This document shows positions 44,701 through 56,945 of a stretch of DNA of 64,000 nucleotides, piece after piece. This DNA is from Chanos chanos (Eukaryota; Chordata; Actinopteri; Gonorynchiformes; Chanidae), in contig NC_044496.1 in assembly GCF_902362185.1 (NCBI RefSeq), forward strand, positions 56,014,617 through 56,078,616. The letters are read 5' to 3'. Both the position numbers and the translations under genes were made by a program. Numbering within the stretch: the stretch's first letter is position 1; every line of letters begins with the position of its first letter. The notes under the pieces were generated by a model. That model was not told the DNA's origin, did not search any database, and saw nothing but the letters and a program-made list of their open reading frames with translations.

Positions 44701-46130
44701 CCCACCTTCCAAAGAGGTATCCCGGCCTTCCCCTTTTCGATCTTCTGCAGATGAATTTATCAGAATTTTCCCTTAAAATATCTGCCTAACCAGTTTCCAT
44801 ACTCATTCCTTAGGGCATAATGCTCCCATTGTGTACACAAGTTTACCCAGTAAACGGTTTTGTAACTTTTTTGTTGTTGTTGTTTCCCAACCTTGTTTTG
44901 AGCAGTACCTTTGTCCTGGATGAGTTTAAGAGGAAGTACTCTAATGAGGACACTCTGACTGTAGCTTTGCCTCATTTCTGGGAACACTTTGACCGTGAGG
45001 GCTACTCTATCTGGTATGGGGAGTACCGGTTCCCCCAGGAACTGTCCCAGACCTTCATGAGCTGTAACCTCATCACAGGTAACGACAGGTCACAGTGACC
45101 TATTAGTCCCTTATCACAAACCCAGGGCCTGGAATCACAGTCCTTCTCTAATTAATCACTGTAATGCATTTAAAAACAGTCACAAATTAAGGTGTGCGTG
45201 CGTTTAGTCAAAGTTTGACCTAGTTTTTGGTGTTGTCTTGAAGTAACCTCAGACATGTGCTCTCCTCGCAGGAATGTTCCAGCGACTCGATAAATTGCGT
45301 AAGAATGCCTTTGCCAGTGTCATCCTTTTTGGCACAAACAACGACAGCAGCATCTCAGGCATCTGGGTTTTCAGAGGACAGGACCTGGCCTTCACTGTAA
45401 GCCTTCTTTCCATTTGACCTGCTAACGGACACGTTCTCCAGTTCTCTCAAACCTTAGCTCATTAGCACACACACACACACACACATATTGTCAGGCCAGT
45501 TTTCAAAGAGAATATGTTCTTCAACTCATAATTTTTAGTTTGTCACATTACAGATTCTGTATCAAGTGGTCCTATGCTAATGGATTGATTAAAATCTGAT
45601 TTAAGTCCAGTTTTAGGACATCTTAGCTCTTTGCTGAAGTTACCACAGTTGTAAGAGGGCCTGTCTCAAATGGTGCTGTCTTTAGGTTTCCATGTAGAGT
45701 AGTGCAAATACAGACAGAAAGATGAAAAGGGGACCAAGTGACACCTTCACATTCAGAAAGTAGCAGTACAGTCCACATCATAGTTCTCACAGTTTAGCAG
45801 TGGTATTGAATACATATTTATGCAGACCCCATGTTCAGTTCTGTTGAGGACTTTGGATAATTTGCACTGAGAGAAACATCTTCACTGTGTGTTTGTCCAG
45901 GCAATCAGATTTATTTAGAGGAGAATACAGAGAGTCTGTATAAAATGTTTTTTTTTCCACCCCCCCCTCAGTTGTCCGAGGACTGGCAGATCGACTACGA
46001 ATCGTACGAGTGGCGTAAGCTGGACGTGGACAGTGAGGAGTGCAAGACCATGGTGAAAGAGTACTTTGCCTGGGAGGGCGAATTCAAACATGTGGGCAAA
46101 CCATTCAACCAGGGCAAGGTCTTCAAGTGA
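38763..46130 (+). CDS. eef1g: Elongation factor 1 gamma (eEF1B gamma)
   Basis: Coding exons: 38763-38774, 39758-39916, 40062-40125, 40317-40459, 40958-41101, 41186-41315, 44500-44716, 44906-45078, 45272-45396, 45972-46130; 441 residues (human 437), all in phase and GT-AG. The N-terminal GST-like domain, about 1-85 ([20 protein letters not shown]), and the GST-C part to about 217 ([20 protein letters not shown]) come first. A charged Lys/Glu/Gln linker at about 220-275, with a QQQQQ run and repeated EKKEKKK, joins them to the conserved EF1G domain ([18 protein letters not shown], ending NQGKVFK). The protein anchors the eEF1B exchange complex that reloads eEF1A with GTP. Intron 6 (41316-44499) is unusually long for this gene and carries a MITE. 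Confidence 0.97.
41562..42038. mobile_element. Tc1-like MITE in eef1g intron 6
   Basis: Terminal inverted repeats of about 35 bases: the left end CACTTTATTAGAAACACTTA (41571-41590) pairs with the right end around 42003-42028 with few mismatches, and the outermost bases CACAC/GAGTG also pair. A TA dinucleotide flanks both ends (41560-41561 and 42039-42040), as expected for Tc1/mariner insertion. The interior has no transposase frame but resembles the short non-autonomous Tc1-like elements common in teleosts, with a second inner palindromic part around CAGTGACGCTG / CATGTCAGTGTCAGTG. Moderately diverged, so not recent. Confidence 0.8.
42041..44499 (+). other. Rest of eef1g intron 6
   Basis: About 2.4 kb with no recognisable exon. 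It includes an AATT tandem at about 42963-42987 and a poly-C tract at the 3' acceptor (44488-44497). Confidence 0.6.
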
Positions 46131-46690
46131 GAACCCATGGTGTCCCCCAGGGGGCCTCCAAGCCTCCCGTCCGCTTTAGCATAAGGACATGCCGCGTACC
46201 AACCAGCTAAAAAGACCTTGCGATTTAGAACGAGTTGGAATGGGTTGTTTGCTAATAATGGAATGGAGATGCTGTCAAAAATAAAAAAAAATGTTTTCCA
46301 CAACCACAATTATTTGATCTGAAATTTTGTTTTTTTGTTTTCTGGGTTTTTTTTTGTTTGTTTGTTTGTTTTTTGTTTGTTCTGCAAAATGCTAATAAGC
46401 TCTCTTTGAGGAATGATGCTGTATTGAGTTATGGTAGGCTGTTTGATCCTCTGTTCTAACTGAGTTTTATTTTGTGCCTTGAAGGAGAAAAAAAAAAGAA
46501 AGAAAGAAAGAAAGCCAGCCTCTGCTGATTGAAGTAATGGGAGTCACGGTCACTTTAAATTTAATAGAGATTTGACCGAGGGCCCTGCAGTCATGGAACA
46601 CTAGTTCTGCGCCCATGGATAGCATTATTATAATTATTGTAACGAGCTGGAGACATGTAGTAAACAAATTAAAATAAAGTCTGACTGCTT
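46131..46690 (+). other. eef1g 3' UTR and flank
   Basis: The first AATAAA after the stop (46280-46285) gives a 3' UTR of about 170 bases, as expected for a short housekeeping message. A second AATAAA lies near 46674. A TTTG/TTTTG-rich tract (46329-46380) and an AAAG repeat (46496-46514) lie between them. Confidence 0.6.
46280..46285 (+). terminator. Poly(A) signal AATAAA, eef1g
   Basis: Canonical hexamer 150 bases after the stop codon. Confidence 0.65.
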
Positions 46691-47057
46691 GCATCTTTAC
46701 GCTTTCAGAGTCTTAAAACAGTAGTTTGATAGAGCTGTAAAAAGTCACGTCCGCAGCTAGAGTAAAGCACCAATAGCATGAATTACTGCTGGTTTTTTTA
46801 AAGCAGCTTTCTGCAGAGGCCAAAAAAGGCAATATTTCAGCCTGTTTACAGACCAGCTCGGTGTTTTGGAGTGTCACGTACAGAACTGTGGGTTTAAAGA
46901 CTTAAAGAGCGTTAGGAGTCACTCTGGTTTCTAAATGCTTCAAAACAGCTATATCTGGAGTGGGTGCAGCTTTTGGAACAAAATGGCGTCTTTGTAATGG
47001 AATTATGGAATATTTTCATATTCTGAAAGTGCTGGGAGAGGCAAAAAGTTGAAGCGT

Positions 47058-47071
47058 CCACTAGAGGGAGC
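47058..47071 (+). promoter_or_regulatory. CTCF-like motif downstream of eef1g
   Basis: CCACTAGAGGGAGC agrees with the CTCF core CCACTAGRGGGC apart from one base. It stands about 0.9 kb past the eef1g stop, where the gene-dense part of the window gives way to gene-poor DNA. Confidence 0.4.
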
Positions 47072-47472
47072 TCTAGCTCAAAAAATGTGAGTTGGCCAGT
47101 GTCCCCACCTCCCCGACAGCCTACGCTGAAACAGTCACCATTTCAACGGAGATGAAAAGCTAGCACTTTCTGCATCCAAATCCCTCGCTAATTTGATCAG
47201 TCTCTGGGAGTCTTGCAGGGATCTTGTCCTTGTTCTCTTGTGTAAGTGTTTGTGTGAGCGTGTAGTGAGACAGATGGACTGCGCAAGGCACAGAGCAGAC
47301 TGTCCCCAAAAAACACCAGAGGGCTTACGTGCTAGTTTTGTTTTTATTTGTTTGTTTGTCCAATTCATTATTTTCACTTTTCAACACGGTACATGCATTC
47401 AGTACATTATGTGGACAACATGGTTTTGTTTACTGCCATAACTACAACAACAGGAAAATATCATTTTCAGAG

Positions 47473-47529
<57 letters not shown>
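47473..47529. repeat. Compound A / (TA)n / (CA)n microsatellite
   Basis: About 17 A, then about 11 TA and 9 CA units. Confidence 0.95.
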
Positions 47530-49049
47530 GTGAAAGGAGACACACTATATTATGTATTTCCTGCTCTTCCTCTGGGTAATCTAGTTCAGGGTTAGTAATC
47601 TTTTCAAATGTACCTACTTTTGTCATTATTAGAAAATCGTAAACCTCCTTAGATACAGCATGTTTATGATGTAAAGGCCCAAACATGACATAATAATACA
47701 AAAGCTTTAATTTTTTAAAGTTCCGCAGTGTGATTTCTACATACATACCACCAAAGTTTGGTAGTCTTTGTCAGGATACATTTTTTTTTCATGTTTTCAT
47801 GCTTCCTGGTGCATTTTGTTTGTGGTATTGAGTGTATGTACCGAGATGAGTCATTAACAACAAAGGTGTGGAAAAGCCAATGGTAGAAAGGAGAAGAAAA
47901 AACCTGGAGGATAATCATGCACAAACAAACCTGAGAGCCAAACTGTCAAATCCACAGGTGCAAACAGACACTGTGTATTTACATAGTAGTTTGATATGGA
48001 GTCCACAAGGATGGACTTGGACTTTTAGGAAAGATTGCAAAATTTAAATATACGTGACTGGAAACAGTTTTTATTTTTAAAATGCAAAATGAAGAGAAGC
48101 TGGAGTGAATTTTTGCGTGAAGCAGTACCTATAACAAAGAGCTGAACACTCTCTTAAGACGCCCATGGCAAGCCACAGCAGCTCAAGGATAAATTTGTTT
48201 AGTTTGTCTTTGAGGAACTATCAGACAATTAAACACGTATCACTTTAAGTGTTTACACACTGTCTGTGATTATATAGAAACAGGTACCAGCAGGGCTGCA
48301 TTTGACCCTAGAGTGACGATGAATTGTTTCTGCGTTGTACAATGATATGTTTAGTAATTACATGTGAGAATGAATTTACAGATATGATTTTACGCTGCTC
48401 GGTTTTATGCTAAACCTCTTAATCGCTCCGGCCCAAGTGCACAAATAAGGCGGTGATGAATAAATTTACCCCTGCGTCTGCTCATGCTGCGCGTGGAAAA
48501 TTTACATCATGCAAATGCTAAGGGAATTTCCTTAGACAGGGAAGAGTTTTCAAGCTCTGGGTGCTGGATTTTGATCATTCTTTGTTTAAAAAAAGAAAGA
48601 AAGAAACAAATTGCATCAGTGGTTGGATAGAATCGTTTAATTACTGAAGATTGCAGAAAATGCTCATTGTTGTTTTACATGCCTCTATTTATCTGTTGTT
48701 TACTATTTATTGGTTTGGAACACCCTCAGACAACATTATCATTAATTATGCTACCTTCCAAATTTATGATCCTGTTAGCGCTAGGACATTCCTCAACCGT
48801 GCAACGCTGGCTGTAAGTGCCATCTTGTTGGTGCCACTTTGCTCTCCCTTCCTATAATCGAATATGCTCCTGAGTCTGAGTTCCACTCCCGGTTTGCATG
48901 TCATCCCGGTGTTTGTGTGGCTTTACCTCCACCAGCCAAACACATGCATGCTCAGCACCAGATGCTCTTAGCATTGCTCCTGTAACGGTAGCCAGCGAGT
49001 AGAGTGCCGCGCAGTGAGTATACCTCACTCCCCCGACACGTTAAGAGGT

Positions 49050-49320
49050 GTACTAGCGACTGACACTAGGGCCTATGGGTTTTAGCCTTCTTGCTAACAT
49101 GCCCGCCTCCCATCCCGAGGGTCGCCGGTTTGAGTCCAGTGTGATACACAACGCAGAGCGGGTAACACTCCTGACAACTGCCTTCTGACTCCAGACCTGA
49201 GGCGCTGGACCTGACATGGAGCTGGTCCCTGGATGCTGTGTGGCAGCTGCCGCTCACTGCTACTAAACTCTGGAGAATCCCTGTTGGGATTCATAAAGAG
49301 TAATTTGACTTCAAAGGTGA
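49050..49320 (+). mobile_element. tRNA-derived SINE, plus orientation
   Basis: A tRNA-like head with a B box GGTTTGAGTCC (49126-49136), one base off the consensus, preceded by a CCCGCCTCCCATCCCGAGGG stem-like part. It is followed by a body with GACATGGAGCTGGTCCCTGG and GTGGCAGCTGCCGCTCACTG, typical wording of teleost SINE bodies. The ends are not exact and no target-site duplication was confirmed. Confidence 0.55.
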
Positions 49321-50101
49321 AGCGTCTGTGAGAACTTTTTCAAAAGTTTAATGCACTGGCTAGAGCCAAGGCCTGTGAGAGATACGCCCATGACGACTGC
49401 TAGGAGTGACAAATATTTATCTGAGTCACAAGCAGAGCCCAAGAGGTGACTACAGGATTGTAAATCCTATTCTCAAGATAAGCGTGAGTGAGCAGGACTT
49501 GTGAAACTATTTGACAAAGCACTAACTTTGTGTTCAAGACGCCTGCACCCAGCCCTCTTGTCGCAATTTATCGACATGTCGACACATCTCTCAGCAAATA
49601 TTTCGGACGGCAGGTAAAACAGCCTGTCTGTCGTTAGCATACTGACTCCACTGACTTCAACACTGTTCAGTCAACTGTCAGACACACGCACACACACACA
49701 CACACAGAAAAAGAGAGACCTTAAAGAAGAGGGGTGCATATGTATAGATTTAAATACTTGTGTACGTTGCATGTATGTTTGCCCACCCCCTCCCCCAGGC
49801 AAACAGATCTATCATTCATTTTCACAGAATTATGCCAGTGTGTCAAGCCTTGTGCCCTGCAGGCTAAGAGAGTATTAAAGGTGAACCGGAGGAAAAAAGC
49901 ATTAGATGTGAAAATGTCACAAGATTCAAAGTGTAAAGCTTTCATGTGACCGAAAAAATCTGTGTGGTGACATATGAAACGTGTTTCTGTGCAAAAGGTA
50001 AGAACATAACTCACTTTTGGGAAGAACTATACAGTTGTATTGCTTGTGCATGCTTAAGCAGAAACAACACAATGTGTTGTTAACAGAAAACAAATGCCAC
50101 C

Positions 50102-50145
<44 letters not shown>

Positions 50146-51120
50146 TTGGATTGAGTAAGCCATAACTAGCTTGTGAGTATAAAATGCATGAGGGGCATGT
50201 TTTAACAGTATCCATTCTCAGACATGTTTAGGTTAGTTGAGTATACAGTTCTTTATCATGTGGTTGTGTGTGAACAGTACGTGTGGTTTTTCACTTCTGT
50301 AATCTCCCACAGGTATTCTACGGAGTTAAACTGTGACGACAAAGCCTTGTTCGAACAGAGTGATGACTGTCTAAAGGCAAACAAGTTAAGAATCCATTTA
50401 ATTGAATCTTTTTAACAGAGGCTCTGATACCTAAATCACACTGAGGTTACTGTTTTTGTGCTGTCTGATAAAGATTCCTTCACTATCGCTTCCATTACAC
50501 AAGCCCAAGTGTTGGGAGGGGCCCATGCTTTTTTCAGCCGATGCAAATTCTTGTAGAGCTAGGGATGTGTTGACTTCACTTCTTTGATCCTTCTCTCCAG
50601 TTTCTAGAATTCGCTGAAATAAAAGGTAGATCTGCCCACACCCTTTGAGAGTTGGGTTTCTCTTCCCACATTTCTATCCTTATTTTTTTAAAAAAAAAAC
50701 GGTCACACATGTTATTACTGGTCACTGCTAACAAAAGTTTGCATGCGTGAAAATTGGAGCGCGACCCTGCCCACTTTTCCCCCCTTTATTCTACTTTTTA
50801 AAGAGCAACTAATAAAATAAAATAACAGTTTTCAGAAAGAGCTGTTTAGAAGGAAGGACAAAAGACTGAAGCGTGGCACACATGTAATTACATTCAACAT
50901 TTTCAGAGGAGTTTTATGGGGAGTCTTGGGAAAGCAGGGTGGATGGAAAAAAGAGGCTTGTGGAGTTGAGGAAATACAACGGGAAGCGAGAGCACAGAGT
51001 CAGTATACTCGGTCCGTCTGATACTTGGCAGGCAGAACGTGCTTGGACCCTCACTTCCTCTGCATTAGAACAGAGCGACAGAGTTAAAACAGCCAACAAT
51101 CCAAACCAGCAACAAGAACA
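49321..51120. other. Gene-free stretch
   Basis: No coding exon recognised. It contains a CA repeat (49684-49707) and a CTTT repeat (50103-50147). Confidence 0.55.
50103..50147. repeat. (CTTT)n microsatellite
   Basis: About 11 uninterrupted CTTT units. Confidence 0.95.
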
Positions 51121-51160
51121 ATATGTAATGCAATGCCAACAGCAACACTATCCTTACTCC

Positions 51161-51230
51161 ACCCCCCCCCCCCCCCCCCACCCCCCATTACCCCGTCCCC
51201 CCGCCTCACACACACACACACACACACACC
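51161..51230. repeat. C-rich tract and (CA)n
   Basis: A run of nearly 20 C, CCCCATTACCCC, then about 10 CA units. The long frames across this region in several phases are composition artefacts. Confidence 0.9.
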
Positions 51231-53660
51231 ACCCCTCGCTGAGCTTTCTTGGCCTCGCTCTGTTCTCTCCGCCCCTGTCAGTTCCTCTTCGTTCTCTCCA
51301 CACATCTTCGGTCTGTCCGATGTGTTTGACTCGCCTGGTCTGGCCTGGGCTTATGCAGCTCGAGTTTGTGCTGGGTTGTTGAGTGAGAGGCAGAGAAAAC
51401 CCTTTGCAGTTCCCTGTTCTCTTTGTGTCGGTCCCCTTGTGAAGGCAGAGCTCTGCTCAGCCCTGCATGTGCAAAGCATCTGTGACACACATCTGGAAAG
51501 AGTGAGTGTTAGTGGTAGTAACGGTGGTGGAAGTGGTGGTCTGGATGACTCCAGGACAGAGTGAGAATAGATTTGACTTAAGTGTTTGCTTTGCTAGACG
51601 AAACATAGGGTGTCTGATTCGAGACGGTAGTTTTCGCAGACAATGAGGACACAAAGGTGACAGAAAATAGCAAATAGTTCTCAACAGGGTTAGTCACACT
51701 TGAATTAGTCGGTCACGTAACTCCTGTTCGGTAATTAGTCGTTAGATTCTGTCTTTATAATTTATTTTCATGCTGCAGTGAATTTGAAAGAGAGGATTAA
51801 GTGGCTCTGAGCTGCTCTTTGCTGATATTGGGGTTTTCTTCTGGAGTTAGTATGAATCCTTCTTTGCCAGGAAAGAATAACAACTTCAGTTTGGCGTCAG
51901 ACTCCACCAAACTCTGCTCCGAAATCTTCTCTGTCCCACAAATCTGTTCAGGAGTATTTGACACAAACACAGCAACGTTAGAAAAACTTAATGATATGCC
52001 AAAAAGGATCAACTTCAGGTTTGAATCTTTTTGTTTGTTTGTTTGTTTGTTTGTTCCACAGTTTATCCTAAAGTTATGAAATCTAATGAAATCTATAACC
52101 TTTTCATTTGGATTTGGATGGTACCTGGAGCTAACAGAGGCCTGCATTTTTCCCCCTCTGCTGAAATGAGGAAGAAGAATTTTTGCATTCCTTCTGCAGA
52201 GGTTGGAGGTCAGGGTGCCAAAGGGGAATGTGTGGATGGTGTTGTCAATCACAGAGAACACAAGAGCAGTAGCCCATTAGTCTGGAATCTATAGTGAACC
52301 ATTTAGTGTTTCTCCTTTTCTTTCTTACTTTCTTTTTTTTTAATTTAAGCTCTTACACACCAGGGTTTTCTGTCAATATGTCTATGATAGAACAACTGCA
52401 TTACATAAAGGTACTGCAGTAGAGGAGCCAAAAGGGAGAGGGAAAACAGACAGCCCCTGCACTTTTGGACAGGAGACCCCATACATAATTCTGCAGGCTC
52501 ATGTTACCAATGGGGGAGGTGGAGCAGAGACATTGATGGTCTCATCTGAGGCACAACCACAATACTGCTCAATGACCAACTAAAGTATTACATTGATCTC
52601 TGAACGTGGTCGTCTGGCTTTGAAAGTTCTTCCTGAAGTATTACGTATAGCATGTAATTCATATGCCTAACGAAAAGAAAAATCTTGTACTTTCATGAAA
52701 AGGTTTAATTATTTATGTTAGGAAGGAGAGGGGAGTTTGTTTGTGAGGAGGGCACAGTGATATTTATGTATAATGTTAAATGTGAACAACCGAGAGCAGA
52801 AAACACACACCGTCACTTTCACGCTGGGTCTTGTTTATTTGCTGCTGGAAAAGAAAACTTTGATGCTGTTCTCACACTAGAGCAGTGACCCATGCATACA
52901 TTTACTGTGCTTCTGTTTCTGTGCATTGGTTCACTGTAGGAGGATCAATCTGGCATCAGGTAAAGCAAGACTGGAACATTGCATATATAACAAATATGTG
53001 TCAAATAGCTCATAATATATGATGCAACTCTAATACCACCCGCCCCCCCCCACCCCAGACCTTTACATGAGAAATTACAAATCAATACATTGAAACTATT
53101 CTAATCTCATTTTTAAACCAATCCAGTGTTTTTTTTAATCTTCATAACAAATGGGCTCTGACAAGAGTTCCTGGCAGTCTGAATGTGGCATTGTAGGATA
53201 AGTCAGTCAGTTTGTTTAACTATGTGATTAGCTGGAACATGAGAGGAGCTCAGTACAAGTGTAGGTGTTGACCACACTTCAGGAGTTTAACTCCCATGAC
53301 CTGCCAGCGCCTGCAATAACGGCACACACAGAAAGCAGTTTTTTTTTTTTTCTTTTTCTGTCAGTAATCAACCTGACAACATATCAGACATTCCGTGTGC
53401 TAAACCTCTCGCTAACACAGACCTCAAAAGCATTCATGACATTTCAACAAGTCATTTTTCCATGGCTTGCAATAACCGGACTAGCTCAGCCACTGTGACA
53501 TAAAGAAGAAAAAAAAAATAGAAAGATGTTATTTTGTGTCACTGCTTCAGTTCAGTCAGTTCTGTGGAATCTTTATGAAGTCTGGTTTTGAAAGAAGTTG
53601 AGAGGTTGTATAATTCATTTTTATGAAGACATTATTCATTCTAGATCAGGTGAGGGAAAA
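51231..53660. other. Gene-free stretch with overlapping unexplained frames
   Basis: Overlapping open frames lie on both strands around 51797-52294 (up to 154 codons on the minus strand). None resembles a known family, and one contains residues encoded by the TTTG microsatellite at 52028-52055. I do not call a gene. Confidence 0.45.
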
Positions 53661-53663
53661 CAT

Positions 53664-53733
<70 letters not shown>
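53664..53733. repeat. (ATCT)n microsatellite
   Basis: About 17 uninterrupted ATCT units. It could be a useful polymorphic marker. Confidence 0.95.
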
Positions 53734-53830
53734 GTTTATAGTTCTGTATATCGGTCTATTTGTAAATATATATGCATGTATGTGGACTATGTAAGAACAT
53801 AACTTACACATAGCCAATTCATGTGTGTAC

Positions 53831-53867
53831 AGACACACAAACACACACACACACACACACACACACC
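53831..53867. repeat. (CA)n microsatellite
   Basis: About 16 CA units with one AAC interruption. Confidence 0.9.
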
Positions 53868-54800
53868 TAGACACATTTTATTCTATTGATAACAATGAGT
53901 CTACAGGATGTTTATACAGAATAACGAAAGTGGCTCTTCTAGATTCTCTGCTTTAAGACCATATTGTCTATTCTAATAGTCTAGTCTGTAGATGTGCTGT
54001 CAGCCGGCAGAAGACTGATAGCCATGCCTGTGTTAACCTGTGCAGGCCTGACTGTTGAACGCGCAGCCACAGGAGGGGGGTGGACTGAGAAAGCCCTTCG
54101 GAGCTATGACAGGAATGCAATGGTCTGAGGAAGGTAGCTGTGTCCATAACGCACATGAAAAAGCAGGCTTCCACAGAATCAGTTGTACAAATAAAGTAGT
54201 TTGATAACAACACTGACAGAGCCATATATCATCTGACTAATACATCTGATACATGAATAAGAGCCAAATCTGTTCCATATGTATTAAGAAATAAATGAAT
54301 GCTAATAGTAATATCAGTACACAGTATATTTAAGCGCAGTGTGTATAAGACTGTATGTATAAGATATACATATGTGTATAGGTAATGAGGGGGTTTGTGG
54401 ACTTTGGACCTGAAGGTCTGTGTAAGAATTCTGGTAGAAGCAGCCAGTAAGCAATGTGCTGATTTTAACTCACTTACCAGAGGAAAGAAGACCTGGATTG
54501 TTCTGTGTCCGGGTTTCACAAAATTGAAGATGTGAAAGTTGTTTGTCAAGTTAGAAAAATCACATTTGTGTAAAACACTCCTCTAAAGAACTCTAAGGTT
54601 TTTTTTTTAGTTTTTTTTTTCAAAAGGGTGCTTTTTGTGACGTTAACTCTGTCCATAATACCCCTGTTACTCTATGGACAAAGCACACACACGCACGCAA
54701 CACAGAATGTGTTAGTACCTTTTAAACAATATTTTGGCAACTCATATTTATATACACACTGAACATTGCTATGGAAACATCCCTGCAATAGCCTGCCCCT
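53868..54800. other. Gene-free stretch
   Basis: Nothing recognisable beyond short T runs near 54600-54620. Confidence 0.5.
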
Positions 54801-54810
54801 TGCTTATTAT

Positions 54811-55076
54811 GTTGCCATGGCAGCCATCCCAGAATAACTCTTTTTAAGGTTCTGTCCCGCCCTCGTGTTCATGACTCACAATCTGCAGGGGAAACCACAG
54901 TTCAGCGTATCTTCTCTCTCTCTCTCTCGCTCTCTCTCTCTCTCTTTCTTCTTCTTCTCCTTTTTTTTTTTTTTTACTGGAACTGTGGGATTGCCTCCTT
55001 GAATCACAAGATGTATCACAAGGGAAATCCCAAAACAATGATCTTATGGAAATCGTAACCATGGCAACACCATTGG
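54811..55076. promoter_or_regulatory. Paired RFX-type X-boxes with adjacent CCAAT box
   Basis: GTTGCCATGGCAGC (54811-54824) and GTAACCATGGCAAC (55055-55068) both match the RFX X-box pattern GTNRCC, spacer, RGYAAC, the second perfectly and the first with one mismatch. Three bases after the second stands ATTGG (55072-55076), a reversed CCAAT box. A CT-rich tract (54914-54960) lies between them. X-box plus CCAAT is a layout of RFX/NF-Y promoters and enhancers. No transcript is assigned to it. Confidence 0.4.
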
Positions 55077-56740
55077 TCAAGAATGTCTCTGGTTAACGGG
55101 TGAATGGTGTCAAAACCATGACAACCGCTTTGATGATGTTGCATTGATTTGATACTGCTCATTCTGACCTCTGTATGCAACATATACTGTATGTAATATA
55201 AGTATGTATGTATGTAATATATACAGATTCATCTATACAGTGTATTCATTCAATAAAAGACCCATCGTTTCATGTAGGAAAAAAAAGAAAGAAAAAAAAA
55301 ACCCTGGAGGCTATGAGGTCTGTATACGTTTTGGCTTTTGCTTAAAAAAAGAGAAAAGTAAAGAAAAACAAAGGAAAAAAAAAAAAAGAAAGAAAAAAAG
55401 TACATACCAGTAATACCCTCTGTGGAAGTCTGCTATGTACAGTGAGCTGTTTACACTGGTATGTGCTTCAATAAGAAGGGGATGGCTGTCTGTGAAAGTG
55501 ACTGAAAAGGACACAGAACTATGGAAAATAAACGAAACGACAAATGACAGAATGGGAGTGACAGACTGACAGACGCGCGAGCACCCGTTATGACAGCATC
55601 TGAAAACTGCCATTCTTAAAACACATTTTACCACTGCCAGAAAAGGAGGCCAGTAACATAGATGTTTATGAACCAGTAACTCTAATCCCTTCAGTTTTAT
55701 CAAAACAGAAAAACATCCCAGAGGAAGTTCCTTGTTCTCTGAGTGTTAGTTTGGTTGGCCGCCAAAACCGTTACCTTTTCCATTTGGTTATTGCCTCTGT
55801 TCCAGATCCACCCTTTTCAATGACACTCTGATTGCTTTCCAATTGTGTGAGTTAAACATTGTTGTACATATGTCTATAGACAAGAGTTAATTGAGTTAGA
55901 TCAGGCTTTCTGAATTTAATGTGACCTCGATTTTAAAAAAAAACAGCCATTTTTGGTTTTCATGTGACAACAAAAATGTCAAGTTGTGTTCAGCCTTGCA
56001 ATCACATCCATGTCATCATATCTGTTCTTATTATTTTAAAAGGTAAAATAACGTAGACATATTTTACCATGGAGTAGACATTTTAACATTAAAAAAATGA
56101 TTGAACTGCAAACCGAAAACAACAACATATGTGGAAAACTGCTAATTCCCCTTTCGCTCGTTCATAGAACTTACAATAATGCAATGGTTTGGCTCTGTGA
56201 ACTGGTCGTGCTGTGTTGGCATTTATGTGTTGGTGTGGCATGCGCTTTGTAACATCTTTTTGATAGAAACAAGCGACACATTGAGTACAGCTAGAGACAA
56301 AAAGGCAGTCGCTTGCATTGTTTTTTTTTTTATATACTTCCAGAAGAATACGATGATGGCATTCTATTTTTCCAGTTTTCCACTCTGCTGTTTTCTCTCT
56401 TAAAAAAAAAACAACGACTCGAATTAATGAGGTTTTCAAGTCATAACAAGCATGGGCTGTTATGTTACTCGGAGAGAAACACACGTCATTGCAAGATGTC
56501 AAGGCTGCAGATGTAAGACATAAGATGATCTAAAAGCAGAACTTCTTTAATTGCTTTAACTTGTTTTGATGGTTTTAAAGCACCAACTGCAAAAAAAAAA
56601 GAAAAAAAAAAGAAAGAAAAGAAAAAAGAAAGAAAGAAAAGGAACAAAGGTTTTCACAGGCACTCTACGAGTACTTAGAATCTGGATCCATGGGTTACAC
56701 ATAGCATTCTTTTTTTGCACGACGTACCAGCTCCTGTTCA
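55077..56740. other. Gene-free stretch
   Basis: AT-rich with A/GAAA-rich tracts at 55278-55400 and 56590-56640. No exon is recognised. Confidence 0.5.
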
Positions 56741-56945
56741 CCTTATGTATCTCAGCAATATGAAGCAGAGTCTTTACTGTCCTTTGCACTGTCTGTATAA
56801 TGTCTGTGCTAAATGTTTTCACACACTACACTGTTTCTCTAAACATCTGCACCTTACGAGAGCCAACGAAACAAATGTTTCGTTTCGCTGTACGCCCATG
56901 TATAAGCATAAAAGGCAATAAAATTAAATTGAATTGTATATAAAC
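56741..56945 (+). mobile_element. 3' tail of an interspersed repeat, family unassigned
   Basis: A sequence of the type CTGTCCTTTGCACTGTCTGT, then CAAATGTTTCGTTTCGCTGT, then GGCAATAAAATTAAATTGAA is the common end of many dispersed copies in fish genomes. No reverse transcriptase or transposase frame lies upstream. Recognition is from general memory of such tails, so the family is left open. Confidence 0.4.

Larger units (their letters stand above)
46691..49040. other. Gene-free stretch downstream of eef1g
   Basis: No exon recognised on either strand. It contains a CTCF-like motif (47058-47071) and a compound A/TA/CA microsatellite (47473-47529). Confidence 0.6.

Noticed and set aside
49100-49140. 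Possible tRNA gene
   Set aside because: Only the B box and part of the arm are tRNA-like, no full cloverleaf can be folded, and a SINE-like body follows. The same reasoning applies near 26400.
51797-52261. 154-codon minus-strand frame, with plus-strand frames over the same bases
   Set aside because: Part of the translation is TTTG-microsatellite derived, no domain is recognisable, and competing frames exist on both strands.
53664-53733. Regular repeat that could be mistaken for an array
   Set aside because: It is a plain ATCT microsatellite with no spacers. CRISPR arrays are not expected in a vertebrate genome.
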